A DNA stretch of 64,000 nucleotides from Lepisosteus oculatus (Eukaryota; Chordata; Actinopteri; Semionotiformes; Lepisosteidae), in assembly GCF_040954835.1 (NCBI RefSeq), contig NW_027168309.1:744001-808000 (forward strand). Direction: 5' to 3'. Both the position numbers and the translations under genes were made by a program. The notes beneath the pieces were generated by a model, which ran no database searches, was not told the origin of the DNA, and saw nothing but the letters and a program-made list of their open reading frames with translations. Below, piece by piece: positions 22,557 through 34,230 of this stretch (the first letter of the stretch is position 1; every line of letters begins with the position of its first letter).

Positions 22557-24425
22557 AGGGAGCGCCGCCGCCGCCGGCTTGCAATCATTTAACACGGAGG
22601 GCGAGGCGGCGGCGGTAACCTTTTTCAATGTCGCTCTCCGCTTCCCCCCAAAAAAAGCCAAATGACATGCTAGCACTCGGACACCCTTCAGAAGACTGAA
22701 GGGTGGCTTAAAGCTGGAAGGATTAGGTCTCCCCGTTCCGACGCGACAATCGAACTTCCTTAGGCAGAGAGAAAGCAACATCGAGGAGCGTCAACAAGAC
22801 TTTAGAAGCTGCGACACACGCCACTTTCAGTCGCAGACACAGCAGTTTTAAAGGCAGGAATCGCCTTTGCGAACGCCATGAGAAACAGAACGCAAGCTCA
22901 GGTCCTGCGGTTTAACAAACAGCCTCGGCTTTCAAGCGACATTTCTTTTCTGGAGCGAATTCACTTTCAACTTCAAGAAATTCACACAACTTGCGAAATA
23001 CGAAATACAAATCTGGCTCATCGCTGCACAAGAAATACCGCCGGCTGGCAAGAAAATGACAACGGTGTTTTTCCTTAACGAAAAACTTCCCATGGAGAAA
23101 AACAACGGCTGTGCGTCTCTGTCGGCTTGATTCAGTTTAATGCAAGTATTCATTCTCCTCCTGGAAAATACAGCTTGCGAAAGATGAAATACAATTCTTG
23201 GCTTTTCTGGGTGAGTGCAGAAGAAATCCTGCCGGCTGGCAGAAGAATTCCAGCCTTTTTTACTCTTTAACCACAAACTTGCGAATGATACAAAGCAAGC
23301 GGGGTGCGTTTCTGTGCAGTTGTTAACTGAACAGCTGCTGCTTCAAGCCCACCCAGGGCTCATTCCGATTTCAACATCATGCCCCCTGAAGGTAGACTGG
23401 ATTTCTTTGCGAGGCATTCACCTTTTGGACGTTTCAGGAAAGGTGCGTGTCGATGCCAGACTTGAAAAGCTTTCCATACAAAGAAACAACATAGTGCTTT
23501 TGATTGATGGGAAACGGCAAGAGCGGTTTGAGCAGCTCCGGCCTCTCAACCGCTTTACAATGTGATCGGCACCTCGGTAGCCAGTTTAGAAGGCTGAAAA
23601 GGATGCTGGAAGCACAGCGACGTTCTAAAACCAGCGCTTGAAAAGCATCTGCATACATAAAATGTCCATTTCCCCAAAGCTGAATCTGCATCTTCAGAAG
23701 ATTGTCAGCTATACGTTTTCGTTCTTTGTTTCCTTTTTTTACGACAAGCTTTCGAGAAATGAACTGTCTATTGTGATGAAGGCTGCGTTAGAAATTGTGC
23801 ATCTAGCTTAGTTCAATGAAATCGGGAGGTGCACCTGTCTCAAGCGGATGGCTCTTTGCAGGCACACTACGGAAACCTGCGGGCGCAAGTTGGGAGAAGT
23901 GACTCTTGCAGAGTGTTGAGCTTCGAGAAGAGGGCTCCGCTCAGGAAGATATTTCCACATGTTGAAGAGTCGCTTTTCGCCCTTTCTTTCCCACATTTTT
24001 CCAGTGCGGTTATTGATCGCGTTCAAAATGTTTTCCCAACGTACGTGTTACCTGCAAAATCACAGTGAAACTGTTATGCCGAAAAGATTCCTAATAGTTA
24101 TTGTATTAGAATAGCTCTCCAATTTCTTAGCCTTCGTACACGCAATGTTTAAGGAAACGCTAGAGTAAATGAAACTGTAAATAGACAGGAGCTCTTCTTA
24201 GTTTTCATACAAGTTATGATGGCTGCAGCTCCTATCTGCGTCCGGGTGACCGGAGCCAAGGGATTATTTGCGGAACCTTTGATTTATCTCTCGGGCAAGG
24301 AGCTAGATACGCCCTTTTCATCTCGGTTTGATCACACCTGTGCATTAAAACGCAGTGCTCGGTACCATCGAGGTGTAAGAGGTTCAAGGATGAGCGGGAA
24401 ACTTTGTTAATAAGGAGACGGGCAC

Positions 24426-24498
24426 CGCCCAACGTGGGGCTCGAACCCACGACCCTGAGATTAAGAGTCTCATGCTCTACCGACTGAGCTAGCCGGGC
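24426..24498 (-). tRNA. tRNA-Lys(CTT), copy 6
   Basis: Identical to the copy at 3871-3943. This is the last Lys gene before the array ends. Confidence 0.98.
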
Positions 24499-24666
24499 GC
24501 CGGTGGAGCTGGTGGTTAACTTGTCCCTGTTGACGGCAATTTGACAAGGTATACTTCCTGGCTTTTCATCATGTGCTGACCGGATTCGAGAGTAGCACAC
24601 CCTGTTCTTTGTTGATTACTGTACCTCCAGCAGCGCAAATGTCAGTAATCATTGAAATGTACGACC

Positions 24667-25494
24667 TACAATCTCCTCAGCATGCCCGCGTGGACTCCTC
24701 AGTGATCATCCTTCTACGTTCTGCTGTAGTTTTCATGCAAGTGAAAACCGTGCTCCAAATAACAGCGGCACAGTTGTATCCTGCGGTAAGCATTCTTCTA
24801 ATTCCATCGTTTTGCTCCAGGTAAAAGGTAGCGCATCATAGTGTTGATATTCCAAGGTTTCAGAGTCCGTATTGGATGGCTTGGATGCAGACATCGCTCA
24901 GAGCTCCCAGTATGATTTTCCCGAGTTCAGTTTTGCAGTGTTTTAGTGCTTTACTACTTCCAGTGGGCCTTTGAATGCTCTGCTAAGTAGAGACGTGACA
25001 TAATTACTAATGCGACCGAGTGTGCTGGCTGTTCCTGGTTCGTAATGATTAACGCGAGAAATCAATATAAACATAACTGCTTCGATTTCGAGGTTCAGTT
25101 GAAGCTTTCAAAGAAACTATCAAAGACCTCAGAACAACCGAAGACACATTTGGTCATCTCCGTATTGGTGAAGATTAAAGAGTCCCGCAAGTGTCAAGCT
25201 TGCACAAACACACACGAGAGAGAAACTCAGGACAGAATTTAAAGAAAGGGAGATGCAGACTATTTGAAGGCACTTTGCTAACCCAATGGCATGCTTATGA
25301 ATCGTGCATAGGACACATGTAGAAGAGGATGGTTTCGATCCATCGACCTCTGGGTTATGGACCCAGCACGCTTCCGCTGCGCCACTCTGCTGACGGCCTC
25401 TCTGTGTGTGGCGCACAACTGCTCTTTTTATTTCCTACATAAGTGATGAAAGAGTTGAAAGTTTCAACGACAAACGCAGACGTCACTTTGAGCG
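24667..25494 (+). repeat. tDNA unit 7, partial, truncated at the satellite junction
   Basis: Only the first 828 bp of the unit are present, so it keeps the iMet gene but lacks Leu, Asp, Ser and Lys. I count five substitutions in this short piece: two adjacent at 24841-24842, then 25323, 25361 and 25405. Two of these fall inside the initiator tRNA. This density is much higher than in internal units. Confidence 0.95.
25320..25391 (-). tRNA. tRNA-iMet(CAT), edge copy with two substitutions, possibly decaying
   Basis: This is the last tRNA locus before the satellite, 103 bp from the junction. It differs from the other six initiator copies at two bases. On the tRNA strand, G70 becomes T, which opens the C3:G70 pair of the acceptor stem, and C32 becomes T in the anticodon loop. 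The anticodon, C33, A54 and the A1:U72 pair are kept. A mismatch at the third acceptor pair could weaken processing or charging, so I rate it as doubtful in function though clear in identity. Its usual Leu neighbour is missing because the array is cut. Confidence 0.9.
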
Positions 25495-25495
25495 T
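25494..25495. other. Junction between tDNA array and 206-bp satellite
   Basis: The tDNA unit is followed up to the position equivalent to 828 (..TTTGAGCG), then the sequence continues inside an A half of the satellite (TCAACCCC.., A-half position 48). At most one base (G) is shared by both sides. There is no transposon, target-site duplication or filler between the arrays. Confidence 0.95.
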
Positions 25496-25859
25496 CAACC
25501 CCATGTAAGTTATGGGGCAGTAACAGCACACTTTTCAAAACGTGTTTTTCAGCCGAAATAAACGCGTTTTTTCAGACAGCTGTATCCCTATGTAACTGCA
25601 AGGCTCAGAAGAGCCCACACACTCAAGTCTTAACCCCAGTGTGCCGAAAGTGTCAAAACATGTTTTTCAGCAGAAATAAACATGTTTCTGCAAGTTTGGT
25701 CAACCCCATGTAACTTATGGGGCAGTAACAGCTCACTTTTCAAAACGTGTTTTTCAGGCCAAAATAAACGCGTTTTTTTCAGACAGCTGTATCCCTATGT
25801 AACTGCAAGGCTCAGAAGAGCCCACACACTCAGGTCTTAACCCCAGTGTGCTGAAAGTG

Positions 25860-26065
25860 TCAAAACATGTTTTTCAGCAGAAATAAACATGTTTCTGCAA
25901 GTTTGGTCAACCCCATGTAAGTTATGGGTCAGTAACAGCTCACTTTTCAAAACGTGTTTTTCAGCCCGAAATAAACGCGTTTTTTCAGACAGCTGTATCC
26001 CTATGTAACTGCAAGGCTCAGAAGAGCCCACACACTCAGGTCTTAACCCCAGTGTGCTGAAAGTG
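25860..26065 (+). repeat. Representative satellite monomer (A half plus B half)
   Basis: A half 25860-25946, B half 25947-26065. A contains AAACATGTTT at 25863-25872 and again at 25885-25894, a forkhead-like ATAAACA at 25883-25889, and the small hairpin CCCAT-GTAAGTT-ATGGG at 25912-25928. B contains AAACGTGTTT, AAACGCGTTT and the hairpin GGCTC-AGAA-GAGCC at 26015-26028. T5 and T6 runs precede CAG in both halves. This monomer is close to the consensus of the array. Confidence 0.95.
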
Positions 26066-28099
26066 TCAAAACATGTTTTTCAGCAGAAATAAACATGTTT
26101 CTGCAAGTTTGGTCAACCCCATGTAAGTTATGGGTCAGTAACAGCTCACTTTTCAAAACGTGTTTTTCAGCCCGAAATAAACGCGTTTTTTCAGATAGCT
26201 GTTACCCTATGTAACTGCAAGGCTCAGAAGAGCCCACACACTCAGGTCTTAACCCCAGTGCGCTGAAAGTGTCAAAACATGTTTTTCAGCAGAAATAAAC
26301 ATGTTTCTGCAAGTTTGGTCAAGCCCATGTAAGTTATGGGTCAGTAACAGCTCACTTTTCAAAACGTGTTTTTCAGCCCGAAATAAACGCGTTTTTTCAG
26401 ACAGCTGTATCCCTATGTAACTGCAAGGCTCAGAAGAGCCCACACACTCAGGTCTTAACCCCAGTGTGCTGAAAGTGTCAAAACATGTTTTTCAGCAGAA
26501 ATAAACATGTTTCTGCAAGTTTGGTCAACCCCATGTAAGTTATGGGTCAGTAACAGCTCACTTTTCAAAACGTGTTTTTCAGCCCGAAATAAACGCGTTT
26601 TTTCAGACAGCTGTATCCCTATGTAACTGCAAGGCTCAGAAGAGCCCACACACTCAGGTCTTAACCCCAGTGTGCTGAAAGTGTCAAAACATGTTTTTCA
26701 GCAGAAATAAACATGTTTCTGCAAGTTTGGTCAACCCCATGTAACTTATGGGTCAGTAACAGCACACTTTTCAAAACGTGTTTTTCAGCCTGAAATAAAC
26801 GCGTTTTTTCAGATAGCTGTTACCCTATGTAACTGCAAGGCTCAGAAGAGCCCACACACTCAGGTCTTAACCCCAGTGCGCTGAAAGTGTCAAAACATGT
26901 TTTTCAGCAGAAATAAACATGTTTCTGCAAGTTTGGTCAACCCCATGTAAGTTATGGGTCAGTAACAGCTCACTTTTCAAAACGTGTTTTTCAGCCCGAA
27001 ATAAACGCGTTTTTTCAGACAGCTGTATCCCTATGTATCTGCAAGGCTCAGAAGAGCCCACACACTCAGGTCTTAACCCCAGTGTGCTGAAAGTGTCAAA
27101 ACGTGTTTTTCAGCAGAAATAAACATGTTTCTGCAAGTTTGGTCAACCCCATGTAAGTTATGAGTCAGTAACAGCTCACTTTTCAAAACGTGTTTTTCAG
27201 CCCGAAATGAACGCGTTTTCTCAGACAGCTGTATCCCTATGTAACTGCAAGGCTCAGAAGAGCCCACACACTCAGGTCTTAACCCCAGTGTGCTGAAAGT
27301 GTCAAAACGTGTTTTTCAGCAGAAATAAACATGTTTCTGCAAGTTTGGTCAACCCCATGTAAGTTATGGGGCAGTAACAGCACACTTTTCAAAACGTGTT
27401 TTTCAGCCCGAAATAAACGCGTTTTTTCAGACAGCTGTATCCTTATGTAACTCCAAGGCTCAGAAGAGCCCACACACTCAGGTCTTAACCCCAGTGTGCT
27501 GAAAGTGTCAAAACATGTTTTTCAGCAGAAATAAACATGTTTCTGCAAGTTTGGTCAACCCCATGTAACTTATGGGTCAGTAACAGCTCACTTTTCAAAA
27601 CGTGTTTTTCAGCCCGAAATAAACGCGTTTTTTCAGATAGCTGTTACCCTATGTAACTGCAAGGCTCAGAAGAGCCCACACACTCAGGTCTTAACCCCAG
27701 TGCGCTGAAAGTGTCAAAACATGTTTTTCAGCAGAAATAAACATGTTTCTGCAAGTTTGGTCAACCCCATGTAAGTTATGGGTCAGTAACAGCTCACTTT
27801 TCAAAACGTGTTTTTCTGCCCGAAATAAACGCGTTTTTTCAGACAGCTGTATCCCTATGTATCTGCAAGGCTCAGAAGAGCCCACACACTCAGGTCTTAA
27901 CCCCAGTGTGCTGAAAGTGTCAAAACATGTTTTTCAGCAGAAATAAACTTGTTTCTGCAAGTTTGGTCAACCCCATGTAAGTTATGGGTCAGTAACAGCT
28001 CACTTTTCAAAACGTGTTTTTCAGCCCGAAATAAACGCGTTTTTTCAGACAGCTGTATCCCTATGTAACTGCAAGGCTCAGAAGAGCCCACACACTCAG

Positions 28100-31000
28100 G
28101 TCTTAACCCCAGTGTGCTGAATGTGTCAAAACATGTTTTTCAGCAGAAATAAACATGTTTCTGCAAGTTTGGTCAACCCCATGTAAGTTATGGGTCAGTA
28201 ACAGCTCACTTTTCAAAACGAGTTTTTCAGCCCGAAATAAACGCGTTTTTTCAGACAGCTGTATCCCTATGTAACTGCAAGGCTCAGAAGAGCCCACACA
28301 CTCAGTTCTTAACCCCAGTGTGCTGAAAGTGTCAAAACATGTTTTTCAGCAGAAATAAACATGTTTCTGCAAGTTTGGTCAACCCCATGTAAGTTATGGG
28401 TCAGTAACAGCTCACTTTTCAAAACGTGTTTTTCAGCCAGAAATAAACGCGTTTTTTCAGACAGCTGTATCCCTATGTATCTGCAAGGCTCAGAAGACCC
28501 CACAGACTCAGGTCTTAACCCCAGTGTGCTGAAAGTGTCAAAACATGTTTTTACGCAGAAATAAACATGTTTCTGATAGTTTGGTCAACCCCATGTAAGT
28601 TATGGGTCAGTAACAGCTCACTTTTCAAAACGTGTTTTTCAGCCCGAAATAAACACGTTTTTTCAGACAGCTGTATCCCTATGTAACTGCAAGCCTCAGA
28701 AGAGCCCACACACTCAGGTCTTAACCCCACTGTGCTGAAAGTGTCAAAACATGTTTTTCAGCAGAAATAAACATGTGTCTGCAAGTTTGGTCAACCCCAT
28801 GTAACTTATGGGGCAGTAACAGCTCACTTTTCAAAACGTGTTTTTCAGCCCGAAATAAACACGTTTTTTCAGACAGCTGTATCCCTATGTAACTGCAAGG
28901 CTCAGAAGAGCCCACACACTCAGGTCTTAACCCCAGTGTGCTGAAAGTGTCAAAACATGTTTTTCAGCAGAAATAAACATGTTTCTGCAAGTTTGGTCAA
29001 CCCCATGTAACTTATGGGTCAGTAACAGTTCACTTTTCAAAACGTGTTTTTCAGCCCGAAATAAACGCGTTTTTTCAGATAGCTGTTACCCTATGTAACT
29101 GCAAGACTCAGAAGAGCCCACACACTCAGGTCTTAACCCCAGTGCGCTGAAAGTGTCAAAACATGTTTTTCAGCAGAAATAAACATGTTTCTGCAAGTTT
29201 GGTCAACCCCATGTAAGTTATGGGTCAGTAACAGCTCACTTTTCAAAACGTGTTTTTCAGCCAGAAATAAACGCGTTTTTTCAGACAGCTGTATCCCTAT
29301 GTATCTGCAAGGCTCAGAAGAGCCCACACACTCAGGTCTTAACCCCAGTGTGCTGAAAGTGTCAAAACATGTTTTTCAGCAGAAATAAACATGTTTCTGA
29401 TAGTTTGGTCAACCCCATGTAAGTTATGGGTCAGTAACAGCTCACTTTTCAAAACGTGTTTTTCAGCCCGAAATAAACACGTTTTTTCAGACAGCTGTAT
29501 CCCTATGTAACTGCAAGGCTCAAAAGAGCCCACACACTCAGGTCTTAACCCCAGTGTGCTGAAAGTGTCAAAACATGTTTTTCAGCAGAAATAAACATGT
29601 TTCTGCAAGTTTGGTCAACCCCATGTAAGTTATGGGTCAGTAACAGCTCACTTTTCAAAACGTGTTTTTCAGCCCGAAATAAACGCGTTTTTTCAGATAG
29701 CTGTTACCCTATGTAACTGCAAGGCTCAGAAGAGCCCACACACTCAAGTCTTAACCCCAGTGTGCTGAAAGTGTCAAAACATGTTTTTCAGCAGAAATAA
29801 ACATTTTTTCTGCAAGTTTGGTCAACCCCATGTAAGTTATGGGGCAGTAACAGCTCACTTTTCAAGACGTGTTTTTCAGCCCGAAATAAACGCGTTTTTT
29901 CAGACAGCTGTATCCCTATGTAACTGCAAGGCTCAGAAGAGCCCACACACTCAGGTCTTAACCCCAGTGTGCTGAAAGTGTCAAAATGTGTTTTTCAGCA
30001 GAAATAAACATGTTTCTGCAAGTTTGGTCAACCCCATGTAAGTTATGGGGCAGTAACAGCACACTTTTCAAAACGTGTTTTTCAGCCCGAAATAAACGCG
30101 TTTTTTCAGACAGCTGTTACCCTATGTAACTGCAAGGCTCAGAAGAGCCCACACACTCAGGTCTTAACCCCAGTGCGCTGAAAGTGTCAAAACATGTTTT
30201 TCAGCAGAAATAAACATGTTTCTGCAAGTTTGGTCAACCCCATGTAAGTTATGGGTCAGTAACAGCTCACTTTTCAAAACGTGTTTTTCAGCCCGAAATA
30301 AACGCGTTTTTTGAGACAGCTGTATCCCTATGTAACTGCAAGGATCAGAAGAGCCCACACACTCAGGTCTTAATCCCAGTGTGCTGAAAGTGTCAAAATG
30401 TGTTTTTCAGCAGAAATAAACATGTTTCTGCAAGTTTGGTCAACCCCATGTAAGTTATGGGGCAGTAACAGCACACTTTTCAAAACGTGTTTTTCAGCCC
30501 GAAATAAACGCATTTTTTCAGACAGCTGTATCCCTATGTAACTGCAAGGCTCAGAAGAGCCCACACACTCAGGTCTTAACCCCAGTGTGCTGAAAGTGTC
30601 AAAACATGTTTTTCAGCAGAAATAAACATGTTTCTGCAAGTTTGGTCAACCCCATGTAAGTTATGGGGCAGTAACAGCTCACTTTTCAAGACGTGTTTTT
30701 CAGCCCGAAATAAACGCGTTTTTTCAGACAGCTGTATCCCTATGTAACTGCAAGGCTCAGAAGAGCCCACACACTCAGGTTTTAACCCCAGTGTGCTGAA
30801 AGTGTCAAAACATGTTTTTCAGCAGAAATAAACATGTTTCTGCAATTTTGGTCAACCCCATGTAACTTATGGGGCAGTAACAGCTCACTTTTCAAAACGT
30901 GTTTTTCAGCCCGAAATAAACACGTTTTTTCAGACAGCTGTATCCCTATGTAACTGCAAGCCTCAGAAGAGCCCACACACTCAGGTCTTAACCCCACTGT

Positions 31001-34000
31001 GCTGAAAGTGTCAAAACTTGTTTTTCAGCAGAAATAAACATGTTTCTGCAAGTTTGGTCAACCCCATGTAAGTTATGGGTCAGTAACAGCTCACTTTTCA
31101 AAACGTGTTTTTCAGCCCGAAATAAACGCGTTTTTTCAGACAGCTGTATCCCTATGTAACTGCAAGGCTCAGAAGAGCCCACACACTCAGGTCTTAATCC
31201 CAGTGTGCTGAAAGTGTCAAAATGTGTTTTTCAGCAGAAATAAACATGTTTCTGCAAGTTTGGTCAACCCCATGTAAGTTATGGGGCAGTAACAGCACAC
31301 TTTTCAAAACGTGTTTTTCAGCCCGAAATAAACGCGTTTTTTCAGACAGCTGTATCCCTATGTAACTGCAAGGCTCAGAAGAGCCCACACACTCAGGTCT
31401 TAACCCCAGTGTGCTGAAAGTGTCAAAACATGTTTTTCAGCAGAAATAAACATGTTTCTGCAAGTTTGGTCAACCCCATGTAAGTTATGGGGCAGTAACA
31501 GCACACTTTTCAAAACGTGTTTTTCAGCCCGAAATAAACGCGTTTTTTCAGACAGCTGTATCCCTATGTAACTGCAAGGCTCAGAAGAGCCCACACACTC
31601 AGGTCTTAACCCCAGTGTGCTGAAAGTGTCAAAACATGTTTTTCAGCAGAAATAAACATGTTTCTGCAATTTTGGTCAACCCCATGTAACTTATGGGGCA
31701 GTAACAGCTCACTTTTCAAAACGTGTTTTTCAGCCCGAAATAAACACGTTTTTTCAGACAGCTGTATCCCTATGTAACTGCAAGCCTCAGAAGAGCCCAC
31801 ACACTCAGGTCTTAACCCCACTGTGCTGAAAGTGTCAAAACTTGTTTTTCAGCAGAAATAAACATGTTTCTGCAAGTTTGGTCAACCCCATGTAAGTTAT
31901 GGGTCAGTAACAGCTCACTTTTCAAAACGTGTTTTTCAGCCCGAAATAAACGCGTTTTTTCAGACAGCTGTATCCCTATGTAACTGCAAGGCTCAGAAGA
32001 GCCCACACACTCAGGTCTTAATCCCAGTGTGCTGAAAGTGTCAAAATGTGTTTTTCAGCAGAAATAAACATGTTTCTGCAAGTTTGGTCAACCCCATGTA
32101 AGTTATGGGGCAGTAACAGCACACTTTTCAAAACGTGTTTTTCAGCCCGAAATAAACGCGTTTTTTCAGACAGCTGTATCCCTATGTAACTGCAAGGCTC
32201 AGAAGAGCCCACACACTCAGGTCTTAACCCCAGTGTGCTGAAAGTGTCAAAACATGTTTTTCAGCAGAAATAAACATGTTTCTGCAAGTTTGGTCAACCC
32301 CATATAAGTTATGGGTCAGTAACAGCTCACTTTTCAAAACGTGTTTTTCAGCCCGAAATAAACGCGTTTTTTCAGACAGCTGTATCCCTATGTAACTGCA
32401 AGGCTCAGAAGAGCCCACACACTCAGGTCTTAACCCCAGTGTGCTGAAAGTGTCAAAACATGTTTTTCAGCAGAAATAAACATGTTTCTGCAAGTTTGGT
32501 CAACCCCATGTAAGTTATGGGTCAGTAACAGCTCACTTTTCAAAACGAGTTTTTCAGCCCGAAATAAACGCGTTTTTTCAGACAGCTGTATCCCTATGTA
32601 ACTGCAAGGCTCAGAAGAGCCCACACACTCAGTTCTTAACCCCAGTGTGCTGAAAGTGTCAAAACATGTTTTTCAGCAGAAATAAACATGTTTCTGCAAG
32701 TTTGGTCAACCCCATGTAAGTTATGGGTCAGTAACAGCTCACTTTTCAAAACGTGTTTTTCAGCCCGAAATAAACGCGTTTTTTCAGACAGCTGTATCCC
32801 TATGTAACTGCAAGCCTCAGAAGAGCCCACAGACTCAGGTCTTAACCCCAGTGTGCTGAAAGTGTCAAAACATGTTTTTACGCAGAAATAAACATGTTTC
32901 TGATAGTTTGGTCAACCCCATGTAAGTTATGGGTCAGTAACAGCTCACTTTTCAAAACGTGTTTTTCAGCCCGAAATAAACACGTTTTTTCAGACAGCTG
33001 TATCCCTATGTAACTGCAAGCCTCAGAAGAGCCCACACACTCAGGTCTTAACCCCACTGTGCTGAAAGTGTCAAAACATGTTTTTCAGCAGAAATAAACA
33101 TGTGTCTGCAAGTTTGGTCAACCCCATGTAACTTATGGGGCAGTAACAGCTCACTTTTCAAAACGTGTTTTTCAGCCCGAAATAAACACGTTTTTTCAGA
33201 CAGCTGTATCCCTATGTAACTGCAAGGCTCAGAAGAGCCCACACACTCAGGTCTTAACCCCAGTGTGCTGAAAGTGTCAAAACATGTTTTTCAGCAGAAA
33301 TAAACATGTTTCTGCAAGTTTGGTCAACCCCATGTAACTTATGGGTCAGTAACAGTTCACTTTTCAAAACGTGTTTTTCAGCCCGAAATAAACGCGTTTT
33401 TTCAGATAGCTGTTACCCTATGTAACTGCAAGACTCAGAAGAGCCCACACACTCAGGTCTTAACCCCAGTGCGCTGAAAGTGTCAAAACATGTTTTTCAG
33501 CAGAAATAAACATGTTTCTGCAAGTTTGGTCAACCCCATGTAAGTTATGGGTCAGTAACAGCTCACTTTTCAAAACGTGTTTTTCAGCCAGAAATAAACG
33601 CGTTTTTTCAGACAGCTGTATCCCTATGTATCTGCAAGGCTCAGAAGAGCCCACACACTCAGGTCTTAACCCCAGTGTGCTGAAAGTGTCAAAACATGTT
33701 TTTCAGCAGAAATAAACATGTTTCTGCAAGTTTGGTCAACCCCATGTAAGTTATGGGTCAGTAACAGCTCACTTTTCAAAACGTGTTTTTCAGCCCGAAA
33801 TAAACGCGTTTTTTCAGATAGCTGTTACCCTATGTAACTGCAAGGCTCAGAAGAGCCCACACACTCAAGTCTTAACCCCAGTGTGCTGAAAGTGTCAAAA
33901 CATGTTTTTCAGCAGAAATAAACATTTTTTCTGCAAGTTTGGTCAACCCCATGTAAGTTATGGGGCAGTAACAGCTCACTTTTCAAGACGTGTTTTTCAG

Positions 34001-34230
34001 CCCGAAATAAACGCGTTTTTTCAGACAGCTGTATCCCTATGTAACTGCAAGGCTCAGAAGAGCCCACACACTCAGGTCTTAACCCCAGTGTGCTGAAAGT
34101 GTCAAAATGTGTTTTTCAGCAGAAATAAACATGTTTCTGCAAGTTTGGTCAACCCCATGTAAGTTATGGGGCAGTAACAGCACACTTTTCAAAACGTGTT
34201 TTTCAGCCCGAAATAAATGCGTTTTTTCAG
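28100..34230 (+). repeat. Higher-order duplication, offset 4327 bp (21 monomers plus 1 bp)
   Basis: Monomers from about 28.1-29.9 kb recur at about 32.4-34.2 kb with most private variants in the same order. A clear marker is the rare TTTTTACGCAG followed by CTGATAG in one monomer near 28551 and again near 32878. A 207-bp monomer with AACATTTTTTCTG occurs in both, and once more 1237 bp later (six monomers plus 1 bp). Confidence 0.8.

Larger units (their letters stand above)
20556..24666 (+). repeat. tDNA unit 6, the last complete unit
   Basis: Full-length copy. It shares the A-to-T change of unit 3 at 22353. It also has private changes at 23320 (C to T, in one arm of a 9-bp hairpin), 23413 (A to G) and 24268 (C to T). 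It is more divergent than units 1-5, as expected near an array edge. Confidence 0.97.
1..25494. repeat. Tandem array of a 4111-bp tRNA-gene unit (tDNA macrosatellite), about 6.2 copies
   Basis: The same sequence recurs at an exact 4111-bp spacing from the first base to 25494, always in the same orientation. Every landmark I checked (five tRNA loci and several spacer words) keeps this spacing in all copies, so there is no net indel between units. I found only about a dozen substitutions in 25 kb. Each unit holds tRNA-iMet, tRNA-Leu, a tRNA-Asp relic, tRNA-Ser and tRNA-Lys. Clustered tRNA units of this kind are known in vertebrates, for example the roughly 3.2-kb tDNA repeat of Xenopus laevis, which also includes iMet, Leu and Lys genes; the unit length and full gene set differ here. 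The left edge is cut by the window. The right edge is a junction with a 206-bp satellite. Confidence 0.98.
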
